This document shows, one piece after another, positions 1 to 8,195 of a DNA stretch of 64,000 bases. The position numbers were made by a program, and so were the translations under genes. How positions within the stretch are numbered: position 1 is the first letter of the stretch; the number at the start of each line of letters is the position of its first letter. The notes below the pieces were generated by a model. That model was given only the letters and a program-made list of their open reading frames with translations, searched no databases and had not been told where the DNA came from. Source of the DNA: Aculops lycopersici (taxonomy: Eukaryota > Arthropoda > Arachnida > Trombidiformes > Eriophyidae); the NCBI GenBank assembly GCA_015350385.1, contig WNKI01000002.1:7544185-7608184 (forward strand). Direction: 5' to 3'.

Positions 1-2
1 GC

Positions 3-455
3 AAGTCCAAGATTTACCTGAAGAAGATTGAAAATGGAAATTACTCTAGTGTTATATTCTATCGCTATATTAAGGAGAAAATTAAGAGTAATCTAAACAA
101 GCAGCGCCTAATTCTACTTATCCTCTGTTTTCTACTTCAACTCGCAATGTGTTCCTTCTTTTGGAACCGCCATATCCTAGTCTATAGCGACCTGTTGGAA
201 TCCAAGTCGACAAGTTTGGTTCAAGCTACAATAAAGCGCAAGATTCTGAAATCAAATATAATGTATATAATAATTTGGTTTTGGCGACTAACAAACGGAC
301 ACTCACTTATGCAGATGCTAGTTGTCTCTGTTTGGCTAGGAAAGTTATGGCAATTTCTAGATTTTATCAAGTATTTAGGATTCATTGAGATAACCCTACT
401 AACAATTGTGACCGAGTTACATGTTATAGATGTGAGAAATTATCTGACCGTTTGA
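3..455 (+). CDS. C-terminal part of a multi-pass membrane protein, possibly ARV1-like (cut by window start)
   Basis: An open frame runs from the window edge to a TGA at 453-455, giving about 150 C-terminal residues with no start in the window. It has several hydrophobic stretches (around residues 38-52, 84-92, 100-125) separated by Lys-rich segments, so it reads as a multi-pass membrane protein. The final 50 residues, with a Gly-Lys-Leu after a hydrophobic run and a terminal helix ending in an Ile-Asp-Val-Arg segment, loosely resemble the end of ARV1, the ER sterol and GPI-anchor homeostasis protein. The zinc-ribbon that would prove ARV1 lies outside the window. An AATAAA at 461-466 just after the stop supports a real gene end. 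The family name is a weak inference; another small ER membrane protein is possible. Confidence 0.5.
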   Translation, partial: KSKIYLKKIENGNYSSVIFYRYIKEKIKSNLNKQRLILLILCFLLQLAMCSFFWNRHILVYSDLLESKSTSLVQATIKRKILKSNIMYIIIWFWRLTNGHSLMQMLVVSVWLGKLWQFLDFIKYLGFIEITLLTIVTELHVIDVRNYLTV

Positions 456-460
456 TTTGT

Positions 461-466
461 AATAAA
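461..466 (+). terminator. Poly-A signal AATAAA of the left-edge gene
   Basis: A canonical AATAAA lies six bases after the stop codon of the truncated left-edge gene, implying a very short 3' UTR. The MAM-domain gene on the other strand ends 80 bp away, with its own TTTATT (AATAAA on the minus strand) at 497-502. The two genes therefore converge tail to tail. Confidence 0.5.
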
Positions 467-543
467 ACATTTGTAAATTTACAAGAATTGATTACTTTTA
501 TTTCTATTATACATCTGCACGAGTTTGAAACTCTAACGTCAGT

Positions 544-3500
544 CTAGGCTCCAGGTGGCCGAGCTGGAGCTGATGGCAGATTATTGCTCGTGCCTTCGTC
601 CTCCTCACTGATTACCTTTGCTTGAAAGGGTCTAGTTTCGCAGGGTCCATCGAAATAGCTGACGTCATCAAGTGCAAACCCTCCGTCACTAGTAGCGGCA
701 ACAAATCTAACTATATGATTACTATCGGCCTTTAAAGTCACCTGGCCATAGAGCCACTTGCGCCTGTTGGGCTCAGTGATATTTCCAAATGAGATATTCC
801 ACAATAGTTTGCCATCAATCATTTTCCAGGCATTCGGATCCTCGCCGTCCTGTCCGGGGCCGGAAATTAGGGCGCTGTTTGGTTGTCCATTGATACCTCC
901 ACTTCCCGATTGATTGGCCCCACCTGTTGAGCTTGAGGGTGTAGCCTGATTTCCACCAACCGAGTTTGATTGGCCAACTCCCGAAGCGCCGCCTGTAGAT
1001 GCGCTACCTCCGGACTGTTGGCCCCCAGAGTTTCCACGTGACGGGGATGGACCGGCCGCCGATGAGCCCGAATCCTCGGGTGGCGGTGGTGGAGCTGAGG
1101 CTTGAGTGAGGTAAACACTCAATTGGTTGCTATCCTGACGACCATAGGCGGCAAACCAAAACGACAAACATTGAACCACTTGTTGAGCGCCCTGTTGCAC
1201 TGTAACCTCAGCTTTTTGCAATGGAAATAACATCCTCTGCGAGTTAGTATCCAAGACATCGACATAAACGTAACCAATGGGCGCCTTATAGGTGTGGTCC
1301 TGCAGATTAACCGGTCGCGAGTCAACTGTGGCCAGCTGCCAGCTAAGGCGTTTTGCATTCGACGCCGACATCAACTTGCTGGCCACCGACGAGTAGCCGG
1401 GAGCATTGTTGACCGATTGGAGGAAGGGACTTCTATTAAGATCAGTTTGATCCATTCCATTGTAAGCGTCGTAGGTCTTGTTCATCCAGGAGCACATGTC
1501 GACATCGAAGGTACACTCGCCCGGAACTGACTTGGCCTCGGGCGGAAGTATGTCGCAAGCTCCATCGAAAACTGTGATGTCATCCAATGCAATTGCGCCA
1601 CCTGAGGCATCGCCCCAGATACCCTCGAAGGCAATCTGAAACAACTTGGTCGGCGCCGTTGCTTGGCCATCCACGATTGCTGTCGACAGCGAGGCGCGTC
1701 CATGTTTCCAATTTGGCGACGAGATGGGATTTGTAAGGCGCCAAATGGGCACGAGTTCATTGTTTGATGCTAAATACACTCTTATTGTTCCCAAATTTGG
1801 TCCCGATGAGCTGATTGAGCGCATAAACATGTAATAGTAGAAGGATAAACATTGAACGCTTCTTTGAGGTTTTGGTTGAAAGATTGGACTCAATAGAAAG
1901 GCGCGAGTTCCGCTCTTTGGTTCGCGAAATGTATTCTCCAATTTCAAATAAAAACCCGATCGTTTTTTAAGCGTATGATCGAAATTTGGCCCATGAATTG
2001 ATTGTTCCTCGGAGGAGCGAATCCAATCGAGATCATCCAAATGGATATCGGCGTCTGGATTGCGCCAGTAGCACATTGATTGTTCAAACGTACAGTCGCC
2101 ATAGTTTTTTGATGCAACAGGTGGACTGGTTGGGCAGGGGCCCGAGGAGAAGGAAATTTCGTCTAGTGCAATGTTACCCAAATGGTTCTCGCCAATAACT
2201 CCCTCGATTACAACTTGAAACGGACTTTTGCTTGAGGAAACAGAAGTTTGCGCTTGATGCCAACTATTTCCCGCGTCGCCGGACATCTCCCAAATAACCA
2301 AGTCGTTGCTCATGCCCGACGACGACGACGACGAGGAACCCGAGGCTAGTCCCGAAACAGGCGGCCTTGTTGCTTGGCCGCCGGCGCCGCTCGCCGGATC
2401 AACAGGTGAGCCACCCGGCGGGGCAACTTGTTGCGGCGGCGCCGCCGACTCGTCGGCATACCGGATTTTGATGGCCAGCGAGCCAATACCGCTGCCGAAC
2501 ATGTGGACAGCGAAGCGCATACACATGGCCTCGTTCACGGCGGTAGGCTGAAACATGGGACTCAAGAGGACGGCTCGATCGCCCGGCCGCCTGGGGTAGC
2601 CGGAATCGATTTGCAGGTAACTTCCTGTGAGCTCGTTGTTTGTCGAGCTAACAAAATCCCTGGCCGGTCCAGTAAAGAGATTGTCCGACCCGCGACCGAA
2701 AGTCCAATCGAAGTCATCGTCCTGCGTGTTCTCTCCATTGGTCCAGCCACATAAGTCGCCATCGAAATTACAATGACCTCTGCACGGACCCTCGGCACCG
2801 CTCGTGTCGTGCTTGTTAATCTCAATCTCATCCAATGCAATGTAACCTCTAAACTTTCGCTGCTGGATATCCTTTACAAGGGAGCCTGAGCCACTGGATG
2901 CCGCACTAAACATCAGTGAGTGCAAATTGGTCGCCGAATATAACACCTCGCCTTTGGTCCAGTTACTTCCGGCCGACTCGCTCGAGGCCCAAATTTGACG
3001 TAATCTCTCTGTCTTCTGGTCAACCACATTGATCTTGAGCTCCTCTGCACTTAAACCCTGAATTGCATATTGAAAAGACAAGCACATACCTGAGGGTCCT
3101 GGCGCATTCACATTTGGTGTAATAAAAGATGGGCCAGGTAGAGGAAGTCCCATGCCTGAGCTACCACCGGTTGCCTGAGGTGCGCTACTCCCGCTCACTG
3201 AGACGCGACTTGAGGTTAGGTGTTGGAACAGGTGCTGGTTAGTCTGTTGACTCGATTGCTGTTGATGCTGCTTATTCATTAGGCCAGATGAGTAGTCGTT
3301 GCCTAAATTTTGATTTTGATTGTGATGATTGAAGTCTGATAAATGCGTGTGTTGTTGTTGCAAGTTCGTCATCGTGTTAGCGTGACTCTGATTGTTGGTC
3401 ATGCCGGCAAAGGGGTTTGAGGTTTCGTAAAAGATATAGCCACCTGTGGTGTCGTTTCCGCCGCTTGCATCGATCAATGGGCCACCCTGGAACAGGGCCA

Positions 3501-3975
3501 GTTTTCCGCTTCCATGGGTCCACGCGCTCAGGCTCTTGCTAAGTGGATTGTCGGCCAAGTCGAGAATCTTGAACTTGCATAAATCTGGACTCTCGGCTGA
3601 GCCAAAATCACACTTGATACTCGCAACTGGCTCGTCCTGCTTCCCATCCTCCTGATCGCCTGAACCTCCACCATTAACTGATCCATCTGGCGAGTTGCCT
3701 GGATTCGAACCACTCGCCTGATTACCACTCACTCCCTGACTTCCGCCTGCTTGCCCGCCCGCCGCTCCATCTGTTTGCTGTCTCTTTACTCTAACAAGTT
3801 GGATATTTGAGCTTCGACTTGAGGGTGGTGAACTCTCGCATTGTTGTATTAATAATAAGTGAAAAGTTGCCAATACTATTGTCCAGCATACAAACTGGAC
3901 CACTAGTTTATATTTGTGGCGCGCCGCAAGCATGTGACATCGATTACGATGGTACTTGAGATCCTCTGAAGCCAT
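544..3975 (-). CDS. Secreted or membrane-anchored protein with four MAM domains
   Basis: This is an intronless 1143-residue frame. A hydrophobic segment at about residues 23-44 is a signal peptide or signal anchor, followed by an RVKR furin-type site at residues 62-65 and a Gly/Ser-rich linker. Four MAM-like modules follow. Each starts with a Cys-x-Phe-(6-7)-Cys pattern (near residues 122, 398, 628 and 818) and ends with an ALDD/ALDE motif, a Phe/Tyr and a Gly-Pro-Cys. Modules 1 and 4 carry long Q/N/H- or S/G-rich insertions, so they are larger than the usual 160-170 residues. MAM domains mediate adhesion and receptor association outside the cell. No kinase, phosphatase, protease or second membrane segment is present, so this is a stand-alone MAM protein, probably extracellular. 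The product class is secure; the ortholog is not identified. Confidence 0.88.
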   Translation of the reverse strand: MASEDLKYHRNRCHMLAARHKYKLVVQFVCWTIVLATFHLLLIQQCESSPPSSRSSNIQLVRVKRQQTDGAAGGQAGGSQGVSGNQASGSNPGNSPDGSVNGGGSGDQEDGKQDEPVASIKCDFGSAESPDLCKFKILDLADNPLSKSLSAWTHGSGKLALFQGGPLIDASGGNDTTGGYIFYETSNPFAGMTNNQSHANTMTNLQQQHTHLSDFNHHNQNQNLGNDYSSGLMNKQHQQQSSQQTNQHLFQHLTSSRVSVSGSSAPQATGGSSGMGLPLPGPSFITPNVNAPGPSGMCLSFQYAIQGLSAEELKINVVDQKTERLRQIWASSESAGSNWTKGEVLYSATNLHSLMFSAASSGSGSLVKDIQQRKFRGYIALDEIEINKHDTSGAEGPCRGHCNFDGDLCGWTNGENTQDDDFDWTFGRGSDNLFTGPARDFVSSTNNELTGSYLQIDSGYPRRPGDRAVLLSPMFQPTAVNEAMCMRFAVHMFGSGIGSLAIKIRYADESAAPPQQVAPPGGSPVDPASGAGGQATRPPVSGLASGSSSSSSSGMSNDLVIWEMSGDAGNSWHQAQTSVSSSKSPFQVVIEGVIGENHLGNIALDEISFSSGPCPTSPPVASKNYGDCTFEQSMCYWRNPDADIHLDDLDWIRSSEEQSIHGPNFDHTLKKRSGFYLKLENTFREPKSGTRAFLLSPIFQPKPQRSVQCLSFYYYMFMRSISSSGPNLGTIRVYLASNNELVPIWRLTNPISSPNWKHGRASLSTAIVDGQATAPTKLFQIAFEGIWGDASGGAIALDDITVFDGACDILPPEAKSVPGECTFDVDMCSWMNKTYDAYNGMDQTDLNRSPFLQSVNNAPGYSSVASKLMSASNAKRLSWQLATVDSRPVNLQDHTYKAPIGYVYVDVLDTNSQRMLFPLQKAEVTVQQGAQQVVQCLSFWFAAYGRQDSNQLSVYLTQASAPPPPPEDSGSSAAGPSPSRGNSGGQQSGGSASTGGASGVGQSNSVGGNQATPSSSTGGANQSGSGGINGQPNSALISGPGQDGEDPNAWKMIDGKLLWNISFGNITEPNRRKWLYGQVTLKADSNHIVRFVAATSDGGFALDDVSYFDGPCETRPFQAKVISEEDEGTSNNLPSAPARPPGA

Positions 3976-4864
3976 TTGGAGATCTAATAATTTTTTATTT
4001 TATTTCTGGAATCATGGATCATAATGATGTCAAAATACCATCTAAGAAAATAATATGCAAATCAGGTTGCTCATTCTTGCCATCCACTTGTTTGCTCGTT
4101 TACCTGCAATGGCGTGTAACGTTACATCAAGGCCGATGGTGGGCTGTGGTGTGGGAAATCCATGGTAGGCAAGAGTTACGGCCAATGTCTTTCTCCCTCT
4201 CCCCCTCTCCTTCTCCACAGGCAACCAGTTGTTTGTATCTGTACGTTTCTTTAGCCAGCTTGTCTCTCCCACTTTTGCCTTTGCTTCTACTTTTGCTCTG
4301 TTGTCCCCCACTTGACTCGTCCTCGCCTAAAACTAATGACATAAAACCGTCAATTAAACAACTGCGCTCAGTTTGACTTCTAATGGAAACAGGTGAGCTA
4401 GTTACTAGACTGTAAATAAAGAGGCTCGCTCACCAGGAAGTCAGGTGAGAAAAGAAGCTGCGAGCGCATAAAGCTAATTGACGGCTAATTTACGATGTCA
4501 GTGGTGGCCACTCCTCTTTTAGCTCGCCATTTCACAGTCTAGTGGCTCACTTTCTTCTATTTGTTTTATCATAGAACATTCAGCGCCAACTCTCATGTGT
4601 TGTCCAAAAGTTAGGATTGTGTTGTGGTGTCTAATAATAAGAGTAATAATGATGGTAGTAGTGTAGTAGTACCTTGACTAAGCGGACAAATTTTATTCAC
4701 GTGCTACTCCTAAAACAAACTAGATAACAACCTGCTTCTGTGAATCTAATTGTGGATCACGACTTGTGTGCTTGAAGAGACTCTAAACTCAAAGCTGGTT
4801 ACTATCATTGTCCTCTCCTATGGTCAACGTTAAACTGTTAAAGTTCAGCCATAGTTCATGTATA
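3976..4864. other. Non-coding interval between the MAM gene and TTI1
   Basis: About 890 bp without a credible gene. It contains a CT-rich run near 4191-4220, one CACTTGTT (4085-4092) and one AACAGGTG (4388-4395) of the word that is abundant at 15-25 kb, and a palindromic CACGTG at 4698-4703. TTTATT at 4692-4697 reads as AATAAA on the minus strand and is a plausible poly-A signal for TTI1, about 170 nt past its stop. The upstream part should hold the MAM gene promoter, but no clear TATA box is visible. Confidence 0.5.
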
Positions 4865-7651
4865 TTACCTTCCGCTCTTGTTCAGGTCGAACATTAGCTC
4901 GAAAGGTAGTTCGTGCAAATGGTTGCTCTGCTTTGCAAAGTACCAAACGCAGTCAGCATCCAAAGCAATCAAATATTCTAGAGTCCGTTTGGCCGCGTTG
5001 CGCAACGAGGACACTTGGTCAGCGCTAAGGTAGATGAGTGCCACTTTAATGACTCGCCACAAGCTAGTGTAGGCCAATTGGATGTTGTAGGCAATAGCTC
5101 CTAGATTATGTAGAATTTTGAGCTGACATTTGTAAGCAAGTGTCATACAATACGGGCCATAATCTTTCTGGTTTCGGCTAAGGCGAGCTTGAGATTCGAG
5201 AAAGAGACATATTCGAGGCATTACATTATCTAGGGTACGTCCCTTGATGAAATCCTTTGAGTAAAAAGCCATTGAGCTCAAACACTCGAAGGCACATAGA
5301 TTGATTTCCAAGTTTTGATTGTAGTCGCCGGCGAGACGTTTGACTAATGGTGACCATAGCTTGTGGACGAGTGGCAATAGAGTGTCCTCGTCGTCTTGTA
5401 ATAGACTAAAACCACATGTTGCCGCCTTCAAAGCTAGTATTTTAGTCTCGTCATAATTGGAGGAGAGTAAATTTATACTATGTGATAGTATTTTCTCAGT
5501 TAATAAAACCTCAATTGTCTTCACCTTCTTCGGCTCCTCTTCTTCCATCTTATCGTCGTCTGGGTTCTCCATATCCAACTTGCAAGAATCAACTTCTTTC
5601 TTCACTTTATTTGCCTCTTCCTTCTCCAATTGTTCCATTTCCGCAAGACTTTGCTTCAATCTTTTTGCTGAAACAATGTTCTCGTCTATTCGCTTAATTC
5701 TCATATTGATATCGAGATCATCTTTGATACTTTTGAGAGAGGATGGGTCCCTGAGTGGACTAGTTGCGTTCGTGTTGGCCCTGGTCGCATCTTGCCATTC
5801 ATTTAATATGTTGAGGGTTCTATAGAATAGTAAAGCTATATGTTTTGCCTTCTCTGTTTGATGGTATAAACCCAATAACTTGAACACTTTTTCGTATATG
5901 TCTTTGAAGTAGTAAAAGCTATCGATAGATGAAAGTTTCAGAGTTGTCGCAAGGACACTTGTTATGTCTGCATGGTTTGAAAAGTTATCTAACATGACAG
6001 AGATCCCATCAACTATGTAGTCGATATTGGCCTCTATGAGTGACTTGATAGAATCTTTCTCATAAAACTGGCTAATTTGGAACAATGCACTCAATGAGTT
6101 CTCCGAGATTGCACGACTAGAACAGGATGACCAATGCAACAGTGGGCACAATAAAGGTCTCAATAGGATAGTCTTGGCAGACTCTGTTTGAGCAAACTTG
6201 AGGTACAATCGAACACTTGTTACAATTGTCTCTATGGCAACAACTGAACCAATAATGTGATTTTGATCGACTGATTCGTACCTGTTGTTGATTGAGATCA
6301 ATACTTGGCTCACTTGATCAATTAGACTGTGCAATATTTGGACCAGAAAGGGTGCGAATTGAGGATCCGGATCGCGCGACTCGAAACCCTTGAGAACTTG
6401 ATGGGCTATGAAAGTTTTATCAAGAGTAAGAAACAATCCTAGTTCATTCTGAAGAATATCACATATCAGGAACCAGTTAGTATTCTGACCAATCAGATAG
6501 CAACATTGAACAATCAACTCAATTTCCTTTCTTTCCAAGTGAGCAAATTTTTTCTCCACAGTGTAAATTTTCTCATTCTTTTCTAAGGCTTGATCATCGA
6601 TTTTGGCGTCAGTTAAAAACAGAAAGGGTTGCTGGCTACTAAATTCCGTCATTCTATCGAGTATTTGAAATAACTGTCTTCTCTTGTCTTCGAGTTCTAA
6701 TAAAGAATCAAAGCTATTTGAGGGTGTGAGTTTGAGGAAGCCATGAAGTAAGGCAAGTTTTGAGAATCGTTCACCAGGTAACATTGAAAGGCCATTTTCC
6801 TCAAGACTATCCAAAAGGCCAATCAAACTGTTGACAACAATATAATCTAGGTTATCACACTCATTATCACAAGTTTGTATCTTGTCCTTGATACTGTCGC
6901 TTAAAAGCATCAACTTGAGTTCTAGTTCGGCACTCTTGTGGTCGCATACCGACGACATGAAGGCTAGGAATTTAACAATAGTTTGTAAGCATTTAGCCAT
7001 GAGCTCTATCCTAGTTTCAATCACAATAGCCATGCACAAATCAATCATCTCCATCGATAGCTCTTGAGGTAGTTCTCTACTGTTGTCTGTGATGTAGTTG
7101 ATGAGAAACGAGAACCGGATAGAGAAGTTTTCACAAGTATCCTTAAGATCCTTCTCGTCGAATGGAGATTCATGGCCACAATTTGCGAAAGAGAGGGAGA
7201 TGATTTTTTTGAATATCTTCGTTGCATTCACTAATAACTTTTTGGGCAACTTTGTATCGCACATCAGCAATCGAAACAGTTTCGACGAGATACCAGGTAA
7301 TGTTGACCAAAACAAGCCAACACTACATTTCGGGTCGCTCGGATTGTGAACCTCTTCAAGTCTCTCTATGAGGGACAAGATAACTTCCGTGGAATGGATT
7401 CTGGTTGGCTTGGATTTGTCATTCTTTGCTAGTTCGGTGAGAATGTTGATCAGATACTTGAGGAGCAATTCGTAGTCCTCTGAGCTGATCAAGTTTCGGT
7501 ACTCGTTGCGCGGCGCATTTTTGATGAGACTTTCCAAACACTCGAGTGCTTGCTCTTTAAGTTTTGAGTGGGTGGAAATACCTTGTCCATCTTTCTGAAT
7601 TAACAATTCCAAGTTCCTGGATATGTTGGCGATAGCTGCTTCGAGTATCAT
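4865..7651 (-). CDS. TTI1: TELO2-interacting protein 1 (TTI1), HEAT-repeat subunit of the TTT complex
   Basis: A 928-residue, all-helical, intronless protein. TTI1 works with TELO2 and TTI2 as an Hsp90 co-chaperone that matures PIKK kinases such as mTOR, ATM and ATR. The C-terminal third follows the family pattern: a helix pair around a Leu-Leu-Pro-Leu-Val-His-Lys-Leu-Trp segment, then a block naming Leu-Lys-Arg-Leu and a conserved Thr-Leu-Ala-Tyr-Lys-Cys-Gln-Leu, then an Ile-Tyr-Leu-Ser helix and a final Asp-x-Asp-x-x-Trp-x-x segment. A charged Lys/Glu-rich disordered stretch near residues 640-710 precedes it, as in relatives. Animal homologs are usually about 1000-1090 residues, so this one is somewhat short. 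The start at 7651 faces COX16, whose start is 199 bp away, so the two share a bidirectional promoter. Confidence 0.85.
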   Translation of the reverse strand: MILEAAIANISRNLELLIQKDGQGISTHSKLKEQALECLESLIKNAPRNEYRNLISSEDYELLLKYLINILTELAKNDKSKPTRIHSTEVILSLIERLEEVHNPSDPKCSVGLFWSTLPGISSKLFRLLMCDTKLPKKLLVNATKIFKKIISLSFANCGHESPFDEKDLKDTCENFSIRFSFLINYITDNSRELPQELSMEMIDLCMAIVIETRIELMAKCLQTIVKFLAFMSSVCDHKSAELELKLMLLSDSIKDKIQTCDNECDNLDYIVVNSLIGLLDSLEENGLSMLPGERFSKLALLHGFLKLTPSNSFDSLLELEDKRRQLFQILDRMTEFSSQQPFLFLTDAKIDDQALEKNEKIYTVEKKFAHLERKEIELIVQCCYLIGQNTNWFLICDILQNELGLFLTLDKTFIAHQVLKGFESRDPDPQFAPFLVQILHSLIDQVSQVLISINNRYESVDQNHIIGSVVAIETIVTSVRLYLKFAQTESAKTILLRPLLCPLLHWSSCSSRAISENSLSALFQISQFYEKDSIKSLIEANIDYIVDGISVMLDNFSNHADITSVLATTLKLSSIDSFYYFKDIYEKVFKLLGLYHQTEKAKHIALLFYRTLNILNEWQDATRANTNATSPLRDPSSLKSIKDDLDINMRIKRIDENIVSAKRLKQSLAEMEQLEKEEANKVKKEVDSCKLDMENPDDDKMEEEEPKKVKTIEVLLTEKILSHSINLLSSNYDETKILALKAATCGFSLLQDDEDTLLPLVHKLWSPLVKRLAGDYNQNLEINLCAFECLSSMAFYSKDFIKGRTLDNVMPRICLFLESQARLSRNQKDYGPYCMTLAYKCQLKILHNLGAIAYNIQLAYTSLWRVIKVALIYLSADQVSSLRNAAKRTLEYLIALDADCVWYFAKQSNHLHELPFELMFDLNKSGR

Positions 7652-7733
7652 GGTTGATATGATACATCATGGAATACTAGTCGAGATAGTGTCAATGAAG
7701 CCAAGTTTGCGCGTAAAAAATGTAAACAAAACT

Positions 7734-7739
7734 CACGTG
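7734..7739. promoter_or_regulatory. CACGTG palindrome in the TTI1/COX16 bidirectional promoter
   Basis: TTI1 (start 7651, minus) and COX16 (start 7851, plus) are head to head with only 199 bp between start codons. A perfect CACGTG preceded by T lies close to the middle of this gap. This is the core site of bHLH-zip factors of the Myc/Max, USF and MITF type. No TATA box is visible. That the site is functional is an inference from its position and from a second such site in the RBM34/TIMM13 promoter. Confidence 0.4.
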
Positions 7740-7850
7740 CAGAGGGAACTCTCACGCATCTCGAGCCTTCGATGGAATGTATTTTTCTCGAAATTTGACA
7801 TGACTTTTGTTCTGAATGCAAATCAATTCAATCCATTAAAAATCCATACC

Positions 7851-8195
7851 ATGAATAGGCTTATCCAAAGTACACATTTCAAATATGGAGCACCATTTAT
7901 CCTTTGCATTGTGGGTGGATCATATGGACTTAAATACTATTCACAGCTTAGATACGATATCCAGCACGAGCGCCACATTATAACTAAGACCAAAGCAATG
8001 CGAGAATTAGCTGGCGTTTCCAAACCAGCCCCAACAATCGAAGAAGAATACAAAGAATACACGGAGAAGGTTGATCTCGATAACTGGAAGAATATTAGAG
8101 GTCCGAGGCCCTGGGAATCTGACAATACAGAATATAAGGAAGTGATAGAGAAACGGATAGCCGAATCAAAAAACCAATGGATTTTTAAGAAGTAG
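7851..8195 (+). CDS. COX16: Cytochrome c oxidase assembly protein COX16
   Basis: A 114-residue protein with one N-terminal membrane segment (about residues 12-28) and the family hallmark Trp-Lys-Asn-Ile-Arg-Gly-Pro-Arg-Pro-Trp-Glu at 79-89, which is nearly invariant in COX16. The preceding Gly-Gly-Ser-x-Gly-Leu and Ser-Gln-x-Arg-Tyr-Asp segment also matches. COX16 sits in the mitochondrial inner membrane and helps copper delivery and insertion of COX2 into complex IV. I chose the ATG at 7851 because it gives the usual family length (about 105-115). The frame is open further upstream to 7623, but that extension would run into the TTI1 start on the other strand. A possible AATAAA is at 8272-8277. 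Confidence 0.92.
   Translation: MNRLIQSTHFKYGAPFILCIVGGSYGLKYYSQLRYDIQHERHIITKTKAMRELAGVSKPAPTIEEEYKEYTEKVDLDNWKNIRGPRPWESDNTEYKEVIEKRIAESKNQWIFKK

Noticed and set aside
7623..7850. Longer COX16 reading frame starting at 7623
   Set aside because: It would overlap the TTI1 start codon on the other strand, adds non-homologous residues, and the ATG at 7851 gives the normal family length.
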